Assembly (NCBI GenBank): GCA_029582265.1
Contig: CM055820.1
Coordinates: 18,944,212-19,008,211, forward strand
DNA length: 64,000 nucleotides
Direction of reading: 5' to 3'
DNA from: Zoroaster sp. YZ-2022
Taxonomy: Eukaryota > Echinodermata > Asteroidea > Forcipulatida > Zoroasteridae
Shown: positions 25,099 to 36,413 of the stretch, one piece after another
Layout of the letters: every line of letters begins with the position of its first letter
Position numbering within the stretch: the stretch's first letter is position 1
Position numbers and translations under genes: made by a program
The notes under the pieces: generated by a model
What the model was told of the DNA's origin: nothing
Seen by the model: the letters and a program-made list of their open reading frames with translations, nothing else
Databases searched by the model: none

Positions 25099-26150
25099 AA
25101 TGGCAGGGTAATAAAATAGCTTCTCTTAAAGGATGTGAAATGAAGATACGGCGCGTTTAAACTTATACACATATTCTTATCATTTGATTTGATTGAAATA
25201 AATTTTGCGCCGTTGCTCCAAAATGTGTACAATTGGATGTGTAATCTGATGTTCTTCTACAGGACACATAGTACCAATCTCTTTTCCAAGGCTTTCAGGT
25301 ACTAGAGTGGTTGCGATTCGTAACAAGAAATTGCGTATTACGTCATCATTCATCATCGTCATACTCTACTGAACGTGTATATAGGTCTAGGGAGCATTAG
25401 CTGTAGACGATGTGACCAATGACATCACATGCTGACAAAGAGCCCCAAAGGTCAAACTGCACCGGACACACAATGTACACTGGTCTATGACAAGAAACCC
25501 TAAAATCTTATATTTTGAGATATCAGCAGAAACATTCTTAATTTGATTTATTTTTTAATAAGGCACTAACATTACATCTGAAATCATATTTATCTGAAAA
25601 TTAAAAATAATTCGTGATGTTATATATGGAGGAGTACAAAATGTAGAAACTCTACATACAAATACACATCCCGGCGGGAAATCACCCTAGTACTCTAAGG
25701 GTCACGCAAAATGCAAACAAGTCACATGGTCTATAGAAAGGTATATTATGATTAGATAAGCACTCATTCAAGTCACATTGTAGCCTAGTGAAATGCTCGC
25801 TTGTTGTGTAGTCAGGTCACGTTCGATTCAATGTAGGAAATTTGTTAATGGAATTTTAGTTCACTCATTTTGTACACAAAATGAATTCTGAGTCAAAAAC
25901 CTGTATGTACAGCCTTACTACAATGGGAATTTGTTTTACAATGTATATCAATTCAAAAATCTGAACCATCTGCTTTTCGTAGTTTCGTTGGCTTGTATTT
26001 ATTTAATTTTACAAAATTACAAAAGTAATTCAAAAGTCATGTATGATAGTAAAACGGAAAAACAACTCCAAAATTCAAATGTTATCTATTACCCCCAGTA
26101 TTATATTACTGTTAATTATCAATTATTGTTTTACGCTTTTTACACAGCAT
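25099..26150. repeat. FReD 3' flank, inverted copy at 45.9-48.9 kb
   Basis: The sequence from 24,380 to about 25,945 is repeated in inverted orientation at 45,916-49,620, where it is interrupted by a 2.15-kb insertion. No gene is seen beyond the FReD 3' end. The 133-codon ORF at 25,931-26,332 runs into a minisatellite and shows no family features. Confidence 0.8.
25197..25202 (+). promoter_or_regulatory. Likely polyadenylation signal of the FReD gene
   Basis: AATAAA 37 bases after the ancestral stop (25,158-25,160). The same sequence is conserved in the inverted copy near 48,785. Its position supports the view that the gene originally ended at 25,160 rather than at the early stop. Confidence 0.5.
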
Positions 26151-26175
26151 CGAGCTATTGTATTATTCTATACTT

Positions 26176-26550
26176 AAATCAAACACTGAGGTCCATAATA
26201 CTTTTTCTGCTGTACTATATTGATAAAGCTATTTATTGTGTTCTGTACTTTATAAATCAAACACTGAGGTCCATACTACTTTTTTCTGCTGTACTATTGA
26301 TAAAGCTATTTATTGTGTTCTATACTTTATAAACCAAACACTGAGGTCCATAATACGTTTTCTGCTGTACTATTGATAAAGCTATTTATTGTGTTCTATA
26401 CTTTATAAACCAAACACTGAGCTCCATGATAATACTTTTTCTGCTGTACTATTGATAAAGCTATTTATTGTGTTGTATACTTTATAAATCAAACATTGAG
26501 GTTCATTACTTTTTCTGTTATACTATTGATAAAGCTATTGTATTTTTAGT
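26176..26550. repeat. ~78-bp minisatellite, about 5 units
   Basis: Each unit contains AAACACTGAGGTCCAT, CTGCTGTACTATTGATAAAG and CTATTTATTGTGTTCT. Unit starts fall at about 26,176, 26,254, 26,331, 26,407 and 26,486. Confidence 0.9.
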
Positions 26551-26562
26551 CTGAAATGTTTT

Positions 26563-26634
26563 CACGGTGTTCCCAGTCACGGTGTTCCCAGTCACGGTGT
26601 TCCCAGTCACGGTGTTCCCAGTCACGGTGTTCCT
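26563..26634. repeat. 15-bp minisatellite (CACGGTGTTCCCAGT), ~5 units
   Basis: Four exact units and a partial fifth, beginning a few bases after the 78-bp minisatellite ends. Confidence 0.95.
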
Positions 26635-26639
26635 ATTGG

Positions 26640-28060
26640 GCGAGTATGATAAATACCACTCGTACAGTATTTAACACCCCAAAACCAAAAGTTAATGCAT
26701 GCTTAACAAATAAATAACGATTTTAATTCAACTTTTTAACTTAATTGTAGATTTGTCAACACTTAAAATTAATTAAAATTGTGTGAAAATAAAACAAAAG
26801 TGTAAATGAACAGTATAATTGATTATGATTCTTGATCTTTACCGACGTAGTTAAGTACATACCTTTATCACGATACAACCATTCTATGTCAAGTTCCCTG
26901 ATCACACTTGCGATTATAGCGCTGATTCACAATGTACGAGAGGGCCAGACTCCATTCTCTTCCAGCCTCGATTTGGTCACCCGGATTTGTATGAAAGAAA
27001 CACGGGTAGCATTCAAGGAGGGAGGTGTCTGAACAATAAAGTGGTGGCACAGGAGAGTAGACAGAATTCAAGATGGAGTTAGGCCAAAAAAGTCTCTGGT
27101 TTTTGGTCATAGGTTGGCTTCAATATCGGTGCGGTGACGCGCTTTTTGGGGGGAGGGGGAGGGGGAGGGGGTAATTTTTGTTTTTGCCAACCAGTGAAAT
27201 ACATGATACAGTGAAATTTCCCATACACAAAGTATGGTGGCTGTTGTGAAAAACTCGTTTAAAACAGCACGGCAGAATTCCAATCGATCGAGCAATTTTG
27301 ACCTTAATTATGGGTCGTCCAAAATTGTAAACATTTTCAAGGTAGTACACAGCTGGAGCACTACGGTGGATGGTTTTTCGTGCAAAGAGGTGTGTGTTTG
27401 AACATTTTGATTTTATACCCACAGTTTCAAATGCAGAGATCATGAGGTTGAATGGTGCCGAAGACACGATTTCCAAGAAGAATCATGTCGTAAATGCGTG
27501 TGTGTCAGGTGTTGACTGCTGATCTGTGACTGTCTTTTTAAACTGTCTTGTAATGGTCTTGGTCGCACCAATGTACGTTGTTGTGTTTTTGGGCTTGGAA
27601 TTTTGAGATGAGGTCACACCGTAACATTTCCACAAGTCACCGACGGGGCGCTATACCCATTTGTTTGACATTTTTATTCAAAATCAGTATTTTCCCATTG
27701 GATGAGTTTGAGTTTTGAATTCCCATAATGCATCTGATATGATAATGTGACAAATACCATCACATTTCTTTAAAAAAATGTTAAATTGAAAAAAATAATG
27801 CAAAAGAATACACTTAGGGGGCATATTGTGCGCAGCCCCCCATAGGGTTAATTAATATTAAAGTAATAATAATTAATATCTTTAAAAGAAATGTCCAATT
27901 TTACGACTTGGCAATAACCATAAATAGATTCAGCACCATTGAAACTCCCTTTGTTTCAATTTTTTATGTGGTCCTGTGATGGGGATCACGAAATTTAAAA
28001 AAATATGTCTCATTTTTAAGTTTATCCCATGGTCTACGAGTGTACGTGAAAAAACACAGG
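26640..28060. other. Non-coding repeat-bearing stretch
   Basis: No gene recognised. 27,085-27,310 is a diverged copy of the repeat at about 500-1,190 and 56,140-56,450 (GGTGCGGTGACGCGC, AAAGTATGGTGGCT, GAATTCCAATCGATC). 26,920-27,000 resembles 14,140-14,220 (AGAGGG-CAGACTC and TTTGTATG-AAGAAA words), another low-copy repeat. Confidence 0.55.
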
Positions 28061-28125
28061 CGACTCGGGCAGCATTCGAATCCACCTTCTGCTTACTAGT
28101 GCAGACGTCTCAACCGCTCGACCAC
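28061..28125 (-). repeat. tRNA-derived sequence, inverted partner 1
   Basis: On the minus strand it has an A-box-like TGGTCGAGCGGTT, an anticodon-arm-like TCTGC and GCAGA pairing, and a B-box-like ATTCGAATG. The anticodon loop would be eight bases and the T-arm has drifted, so I call it a tRNA-derived repeat (SINE-like), not a working tRNA gene. Confidence 0.55.
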
Positions 28126-28229
28126 AATTAAATCAATTGCTTATCACCCAACGCAAGAAATTCATCAACCTATAAACATCGCGGAACCTCTGCTGCTATA
28201 TAGGATTCTAGCCAGCCAATCGTCATCGA

Positions 28230-28302
28230 ACTTGATGGTTGAGATGTTAAGATGTCTGCACTAGTAAGCAGGAGGTCGTGGGTTCGAATCCCGCCCGAGT
28301 CG
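28230..28302 (+). repeat. tRNA-derived sequence, inverted partner 2
   Basis: GTCTGCACTAGTAAGCAG is shared exactly with the minus-strand partner about 160 bp away. The B box is well preserved (GGTTCGAATCC) followed by CGCCCGAGTCG, but the expected 5' acceptor strand and a good A box are missing. This is half of an inverted SINE-like pair. Confidence 0.55.
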
Positions 28303-28919
28303 TCTGTGAAGTTTTTTTTTTTACAGTTTTTTTTACTATACACACGTTGGTATAAAAGAAAAACATTAAATCAAAGAAATTCATCAACCTATAAACCATT
28401 AGTGTTGCATAATCTACCTACAGAGGGCGATAACCCTATTAACAGAAAAACCACTGAATCGGTCGTTTTGGTATAATCGACCCATGTGTTATCACCCTGG
28501 TTTTGGTTAATTGTAATTTTCCAAGGACTGTAGTCGTTGTGATGTGCGCCATAGGCAGTACAATTTAATTACAGGATAGTGTTTGCTACAGTGTGTGGTG
28601 GTCAGGGGGCAGTTACATTTGCAATGAATGGTTTCTCGATCTTGACGTCGCAACATGCAAAATCGGTCATCTTTAGGGACGATGACTAACCATTTTGAGA
28701 ACATAACAGTGTGTTAAGCGTATAAGTACTGCTTGCGGCACGCAACCTTTCAAAAACAAATAATGTAAATCAATTGATTGATGAAAGTTGCCCATAAGGG
28801 TGGCATCAATCGGGAATTATCTTGAAAAAAGTTTAAACAAAACAAGACCACACATATTAAAAGAAGTACGACAGTAACTGGTCATATTATACTAGGATTG
28901 ATTTTACACTCATCAAAAC
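28303..28919. other. Non-coding, nothing recognised
   Basis: No domain or RNA gene seen. Only the short direct repeat AAATTCATCAACCTATAAAC (also near 28,156) stands out. Confidence 0.4.
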
Positions 28920-29624
28920 ATGGAAGTATATATAATAAAGCTGATATGATTCTTTGAGTCTCGTATCATCGTCATATATTCTCCACTGTTTATCGATTGG
29001 ACTTGTAACAAACCTTTAGTCAAGGCACACGAGGCATCGTGGAAAAGGTATACACTCTCGGTCTTTTATCGAGCGTGATCCTTGACTATTAAAGGTTAGC
29101 CTATTTTTAATTCTATGCATTAAAGGTAACTGTAAATATATGATTATGTCGGTAATTTAAAAATAACCAAATGGTTGAACTGTAATGTGTAACTTACTTG
29201 ATGTAAAGCTGATGATGGTATCAATCTCTCATAGAAATACAACTTGTCAGAGGTTCTGTAACTTTAAAGAAACCGTTTATTTCCAGTTCAAATTTAGGAA
29301 AGAATTCTCATTCCTGAATTAGGATGAATACAACAATATTTGCATTAACGACACAACCTAATAAGTTAAAACATTCACAGGTTTTTTTTTTAAATGAATA
29401 TCTTCATAGCGTAAAAACAATTTACCCAACATTACCAATGGTGTACCTTCCCTTTATTGTCCGTGTCTATTAATAAAGAGATGTACGCTCATGGCACAAC
29501 TGGTTTCGAGGGATTGTAATTATGCATGTAGCCTCACATGCCTATAACAAAGGACGAATTGATGATAGATAATTTCTCTCTTGCTCCTGCAAATATCGAT
29601 TCGCTCTTTTAGCGATGTCGTCTA

Positions 29625-30086
29625 TTTATGTATCCTAGGGACGGAACCAGACGAAGCTGCTGGCGGTAGGGTTCCATGGGCGGATCCAGAACATTTTTTA
29701 GGGGAGGCTGAGAATCAAAAACAATTATTTTTCAGTACTACAAAAATTACAATGAAATAATCAAAGGAAGAGAAAAACAAAGTACACTGTGGGAATGGGA
29801 GTGCGTTCTCCCGTCCCCTCTCTCTCTCTTTTTCTTTGCCTTTTTTATTTTATTATTAATTTTTTTAAAAACGATTTTAGGGGGGGGGGGGCTACAGCCC
29901 CCTTAGCCCCCCCGCCCTGGATCCGCGAATGGGTTCGATTTGGTCTACCGCCGGGGATCCGTGTTCCTGTACTAAATTCAAGTTGGGCGGCCACAAACCG
30001 GTTTAGATCGATACTCTATCGACGGACGCTGAACAACTTCGTAGATTGCTGGGTTGTGAGGAAACAAACTCACAGGCGAACAAAGG
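29625..30086 (+). pseudogene. Duplicated FReD exon 2, interrupted by a MITE
   Basis: The exon 2 reading is recognisable (GTEPDEAAGG, DPCSCT, DAEQLRRLLGCEETNSQAN) but has a CTG-to-CTA change next to GGG, a deletion of about 25 bp between ACAA repeats, an in-frame TAG at the Tyr of the original VYIDT, and the 257-bp element at 29,675-29,931. No exon 1 is seen upstream. It cannot encode the FReD linker. Confidence 0.85.
29675..29931. mobile_element. GGATCC-type MITE, copy 2
   Basis: Ends CATGGGCGGATCCAG and CTGGATCCGCGAATG, with the 5-bp duplication GGTTC on each side (29,670-29,674 and 29,932-29,936). The uninterrupted exon at 21,290 has the single GGTTC, confirming the empty site. The element is in the opposite orientation to copies 1 and 3. 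Confidence 0.9.
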
Positions 30087-30458
30087 TACGTTTACCTTGA
30101 ACATTAAAAGGTCCATGAAATAAAATAGTATTTTGTTGTAGATATCAATGCTTTTCTGAGCGGTTCTGAGCAAAGAATGGGGCCACGATGGTAATTTTTG
30201 TTAACAGGAAGGTTCAACATTGGTACTTACTTGATTACTTGGTTGAAGTAATCAAAGAAGATCATCCTGAAAAATTATTCCTTTTAAAGTGCTATCAATG
30301 GAGAGAAAACACACACAAAAAACTAAGCACATTATTTTACCCAAAAATGCAGACGATACATTTTTGCTCCATATTGTGATCTCTATACAATTTGTGAATG
30401 CTTTTTCATGTCTTTCTTACAATCAACATTGTGCTTAAAATTCAACAGGTTGGTTATT

Positions 30459-30513
30459 AGGTGTTCGGGTATGCGCCCGAAACACCTATTGTTATTGTTC
30501 GTTTTTTTTTGTT
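30459..30513 (+). mobile_element. Helentron-like 5' stub
   Basis: Only the 5' hairpin (AGGTGTTCGGG with CCCGAAACACCT) and the start of the T tract are present. It then restarts at TT with an identical 5' end at 30,514. Confidence 0.8.
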
Positions 30514-32837
30514 AGGTGTTCGGGTATGCGCCCGAAACACCTATTGTTATTGTTCGGTTTTTTTTTTTTTTTTTTTTTTTTTCTTTTTCTTCTCCTTCTT
30601 CTTCTTCTTCGTCGTCGTCTTTGCCGGAGCGATGGTCTACACAAAAACACATACTTGCAAACTTCATATGAACTTGAAACTTGGCATATACTTAGAACAT
30701 AACACGTAGATGAAACATAATTTGTTACGTCATTATTAGGTCATCAGATATCGAATTTCGATAAATCAAAAGATATTAGCTAAAACGTTTCACTTACGTT
30801 GCATGAATCAAGCAGCTACATGTATACGCGGCGCTGCACGATCTTTGGTTACAATGGAGCTCCATGTACAATCGACGCTGTTAGTGTTAGGTCTTGGAAT
30901 TCGTGTGAAAATGGATTGCCAACGATCTTTGGTTACAATGGAGCTCCATGTACAATCGAATCAACGCGCACTGTTTGTTACAGTGTGTTACTGTATTTCG
31001 TGTACAAATGGATCGCCAACACAGATACAGTCATAAAGGGTAGGTATCTTGAATTTAATTTTTAAGAGGATTTCCTGTATTTATCTTCGTGTTTTTATAG
31101 AAGAAAGGGCCATTTCTTTAGAGGGACTACAGAGTTCGTCGTTGCATTGTACCTGTTTAACTTAACGTTACTCGTTAGTTAGGCCTACGTAGGGGCTACG
31201 TGAACATACTTTGGACAGTAAACAACTCCAGTTTTCTAACAAAATATGAACAGATGTCACCAAAATGTATTTAGAATATAAATAAGGATAGGAAAATTCA
31301 GTTGTTAAGGTTATGGCAATTTTTCAGAAGAAATTTTATGCCATATTTTGTAATTTTTATGGCTCCAAAATCTTCAGTTTGTGCACAAATTAACATTAAC
31401 TAGTGATTTACTGCATTCACAATTTTTGTACCATTGTACAGATCGCTAATTGTCAAAAGATATTTACAAAAAGATGACCCCAATTTGGCCTTACTTCCTA
31501 TCCAAACCGGAAGTCAAAGTTTAATATTTAAAAAAAAACCATCTCAACAACCACAAGAGGTAAATTCACAATTTTTGTACCATTGTACAGACCGATTTGA
31601 CCTTACTTCCTGTCCAAACCGGAAGTCAAAGTTTAATATTTAAAAAAATCATATCTCAACAACCACAACAGGTAAATGGACATTTTTTGCACTATTGTAT
31701 AGATTGTTAATTGTCGAAAAATATTTACAAAAACATGACCCCAATTTGACCTTACTTCCTGTCCAAACCGGAAGTCAAAGTTTAACATTAAAAAAATCAT
31801 ATCTCAACAACCACAAGAGGTAAATTCACAATTTTTGTACCATTGTACAGATCGTTAATTGTCAAAAATATTTACAAAAAGGTGACCCCAATTTGACCTT
31901 ACTTCCTGTCCAAACCGGAAGTCAAAGTTTAATATTTACAAAAAATAATATCTCATGAACCACAAGAGGTAAATTCAAAATTTTTGTACCATTATACAGA
32001 TTGTTAATTGTCGAAAAATATTTACACAAAGGTGACCCCAATTTGACCTTACTTCCTGTCCAAACCGGAAGTCAAAGTTTAACATTTAAAAAAATCATAT
32101 CTCAACAACCACAAGAGCTAAATTCACAATTGTTGTACCATTATACAGATCGTTAATTGTCGAAAAATATTTACAAAAAGGTGAGCCTAATTTGACCTTA
32201 CTTCCTGTCCAAACCGGAAGTCAAAGTTTAATATTTAAAAAAAATCATATCTCAACAACCACAAGAGGTAAATTCACAATTTTTGAACCATTATACAGAT
32301 TGTTAATTGTCGAAAAATATGTACACAAAGGTGACCCCAATTTGACCTTACTTCCTGTCCAAACCGGAAGTCAAAGTTTAATATTTTCAAAAAATCATAT
32401 CTCAACAACCACATGAGGTAAATTCACAAATTTTGTACCATTATACAGATCGTTAATTGTCAAAAAAATATTTATACCCCAATTTGACCTTACTTCCTGT
32501 CCAAACCGGAAGTGAAAGTTTATATTTAAAAAAATCATATCTCAACAACCACAGGAGGTAAATTGACATTTTTGTACCATTGTACAGATTGTTAATTGTC
32601 AAAAGTATTTACACAAAGGTGACCCCAATTTGACCTTACTTCCTGTCCAAACCGGAAGTCAAAGTTTAATATTAAAATAATTTCTAAATTCAGTATTGTA
32701 TTGTATTCAAATAAACTTCTCGCGAGAACTTCAACAGACGTTAACATTTGACTTCTCCAACACTTCGAATTGATGACGTAACCATTTTAACTTCAACCGA
32801 ACACCTTGTTTTTGTTGTGACAAAAACTTATATCTAG
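30514..32837 (+). mobile_element. Helentron-like unit 1
   Basis: Complete from 5' hairpin to CTAG. Its leader differs from later units: a segment with GGTTACAATGGAGCTCCATG is present twice (about 30,847 and 30,931) in place of the 49-bp double repeat of the others. Nine monomers follow. The leader contains a TGACGTCA-like region that is changed to TTACGTCA. Confidence 0.8.
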
Positions 32838-32839
32838 TT

Positions 32840-34742
32840 AGGTGTTCGAGCTACAGCGCGAGCACCTATTGTTATTGTTCGGTTTTTTTTTTTTTTTTTT
32901 TTTCTTCTCCTTCTTCTTCTTCTTCTTTTCCGGATCGATTGTCTACAAAAAAACACATACTTGCAAACTTCATATGAACTTGAAACTTGGCACATACTTA
33001 GAACATAACACGTAGATGAAACATAATTTGTCACGTCATTATTAGGTCATCAGATATCGAATTTCGATCAATCGTTCTTTATTAGTTAAAACGTTTTGAT
33101 TACGTTGCAAATGAAAGATCTACACGGCTTTTTCAACGCTAAAAAAGTGCGCCCTCTGTTGGTGAATGTAAATCAGCTCTGGTCGTGCTAATTATGTATG
33201 CACGTAATTTGGTGAATGTAAATCAGCTCTGGTCGTGCTAATTATGTATGCACGTAAAATCATATCTCAACAACCACAACAGGTAAATTGACAGTTTTGC
33301 ACCATTGTACAGATTGTTAATTGTCAAAAATATGTACACAAAGGTGACCCCAATTTGACCTTACTTCCTGTCCAAACCGGAAGTCAAAGTTTAATGTTTA
33401 AAACAATCATATCTCCACAACCACCATCCGTTAATTGACAATTTTTGTATGTTTGTTTAGTTTGTTATTTGTCAATAAATATTTACACAAAGGTGACCCC
33501 AATTTGACCTTACTTCCTGTCCAAACCGGAAGTCAAAGTTTAATGTTTAAAAAATCATATCTCCACAACCACAAGAGGTAAATTGACATTTTTGTATCAT
33601 TGTATAGATTGTTAATTGTCAAAAAATATTTACACAAGGTGACCCCAATTTGACCTTACTTCCTGTCCAAACCGGAAGTCAAAGTTTAATGTTTAAAAAA
33701 TCATATCTCCACAACCACAAGAGGTAAATTGACATTTTTGTAACATTGTACAGATTTTTAATTTCCAAAATTATTTACACAAAGGTGACCCCAATTTGAC
33801 CTTACTTCCTTTCCAAACCGGAAGTCAAAGTTTAATGTTTAACAAAATCATATCTCCACAACCACAAGAGGTAAATTGACATTTTTGTATCATTGGATAG
33901 ATTGTTAATTGTCGAAAATTATTTACACAAAGGTGATCCCAATTTGACCTTACTTCCTGTCCAAACCGGAAGTCAAAGTTTAATATTTAAAAATCATATC
34001 TCAACAACTACAAGAGGTAAATTCACAATTTGTGTACCATTGCACAGATCGTTAATTGTCAATAAATATTTACAAAAAGGTGACCCCAATTTGACCTTAC
34101 TTCCTGTCCAAACCGGAAGTCAAAGTTTAATATTAAAAAATCATATCTCAACAACCACAAGAGGTAAATTGACATTTTTGTACCATTGTATAGACTGTTA
34201 ATTGTCGAAAAATATCTACACAAAGGTGACCCCAATTTGACCTTACTTCCTGTCCAAACCGGAAGTCAAAGTTTCATATTTAAAAAAAATCATATCTCAA
34301 CAACCAAAACAGGTAAATTCACAATTTTTATACCATTGTACAGACCGTTAATTGTCAAAAGATATTTACAAAAAGATGACACCAATTTGACCTTACTTCC
34401 TGTCCAAACCGGAAGTCAAGCATTTAATATTTAAAAAAATCATATCTCAACAACCACAAGAGGTAAATTCACAATTTTTGTACCATTGTACAGATCGCTA
34501 ATTGTCAAAATATATTTACAAAAAGATGACCCCAATTTGACCTTACTTCCTGTCCAAACCGGAAGTCAAAGTTTAATATTTCAAAAAATCATCTCAGCAA
34601 CCACAAGAGGTAAATTAAATTTTTTTGCTCCATTGTACAGATCGTTAATTGTCACAAAATATTTAAACAAAGTTGACCCCAATTTGACCTTACATCTCCC
34701 GAACACCTTGAGTTTGTGTCGAGACAAACTCTGAATCTCTAG
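32840..34742 (+). mobile_element. Helentron-like unit 2
   Basis: Complete ends. The leader has a 49-bp segment (GGTGAATGTAAATCAGCTCT onward) in two tandem copies near 33,160-33,257. Nine full monomers and a partial one follow. The 3' hairpin is a different version (GAGTTTGT, loop, ACAAACTC), showing that the stem covaries while staying paired. Confidence 0.8.
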
Positions 34743-34744
34743 TT

Positions 34745-36413
34745 AGGTGTTCGAGCTACAGCGCGAAACACCTATTGTTATTGTTCGGTTTTTTTTTTTT
34801 TTTTTTTTTTTTCTTCTCCTTCTTCTTCTTCTTTTCCGGATCGATTGTCTACAAAAAAACACATACTTGCAAACTTCATATGAACTTGAAACTTGGCACA
34901 TACTTAGAACATAACACGTAGATGAAACATAATTTGTGACGTCATTATTAGGTCATCAGATATCGAATTTCGATCAATCATACTTTATTAGTTAAAACGT
35001 TTTGATTACGTTGCAAATGAAAGACTACACGGCTTTTTCAACGCTAAAAAAGTGCGCCCTCTGTTGGTGAATGTAAATCAGCTCTGGTCGTGCTCATTAT
35101 GTATGCACGTAATTTGGTGAATGTAAATCAGCTCTGGTCGTGCTAATTATGTATGCACGTAAAAATCATATCTCAACAACCACAACAGGTAAATTGACAG
35201 TTTTTGCACCATTGTACAGATTGTTAATTGTCAAAAATTATTTACACAAAGGTGACATAATTTGACCTTACTTCCTGTCCAAACCGGAAGTCAAAGTTTA
35301 ATGTTTAAAAAATCATATCTCCACAACCACAAGAGGTAAATTGAAATTTTTGTATCTTTGTATAGATTGTTAATTGTCAAAAATATTTACACAAAGGTGA
35401 CCCCAATTTGACCTTACTTCCTGTCCAAACCGGAAGTCAAAGTTTAATGTTTAAAAAAATCATATCTCCACAACCACAAGAGGTAAATTGACATTTTTTG
35501 TATCATTGTATAGATTGTTAATTGTCGAAAAATATTTACACAAAGGTGATCCCAATTTGACCTTACTTCCTGTCCAAACCGGAAGTCAAAGTTTAATACT
35601 TTAAAAAATCATATCTCAACAACTACAAGAGGTAAATTCACAATTTTTGTACCATTGCACAGATCGTTAATTGTCAAAAAATATTTACAAAAGGTGACTA
35701 ATTTGACCTTACTTCCTGTCCAAACCGGAAGTCAAAGTTTAATATTAAAAATCATATCTCAACAACCACAAGAGGTAAATGGACATTTTTGCACTATTGT
35801 ATAGATTGTTAATTGTCGAAAAATATTTACAAAACATGACCCCAATTTGACCTTACTTCCTGTCCAAACCGGAAGTCAAAGTTTAAAATTTTAAAAAATA
35901 ATATATCAACAACCCCAAGAGGTAAATTCACACTTTTTGTACCATTGTACAGATCGTTATTTGTCAAACAATATTTACAAAAGGTGATTAATTTGACCTT
36001 ACTTCCTGTCCAAACCGGAAGTCAAAGTTTAATATTTAAAAAAATAATATCTCAACAACCACAAGAGGTAAATTCACAATTTTTGTACCATTATACAGAT
36101 TGTTAATTGTCGAAAAATATTTACACAAAGGTGACCCCAATTTGACCTTACTTCCTGTCCAAACCGGAAGTCACAGTTTAATATTTTAAAAAAATCATAT
36201 CTCAACAACCACAAGAGGTAAATTCACAATTTTTGTACCACTATACAGATTGTTAATTGTCGAAAAATATTTACACAAAGGTGACCCCAATTTGACATTA
36301 CTTCCTGTCCAAACCGGAAGTCAAAGTTTAATATTAAAAAACGAATTGATGACGTAACCATTTTAACTTCAACCGAACACCTTGTTTTTGTTGTGACAAA
36401 AACTTATATCTAG
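34745..36413 (+). mobile_element. Helentron-like unit 3
   Basis: Complete ends, double 49-bp leader repeat, eight monomers. The leader has the exact octamer TGACGTCA (CRE) near 34,937. Confidence 0.8.

Larger units (their letters stand above)
28920..30458. repeat. Duplicate of FReD 5' region, left part
   Basis: 28,950-29,120 resembles 53,495-53,720, and 29,300-29,580 resembles 1-310. 29,625-30,458 follows FReD exon 2 and intron 2 (21,250-21,858). The duplicate continues at 40,993 after the Helentron array, so the array split it. Confidence 0.8.

Noticed and set aside
25931..26332. 133-codon ORF
   Set aside because: Half of it is the 78-bp minisatellite; composition is low complexity and the inverted copy does not keep the frame.
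28230..28302. Functional tRNA gene
   Set aside because: The T-arm is good, but the 5' acceptor strand is missing and the anticodon loop would have eight bases.
30590..30620. CRISPR-like or coding repeat in the CTT-rich leader tract
   Set aside because: It is a simple polypyrimidine tract at a fixed place in each Helentron-like unit; no spacers or reading frame.
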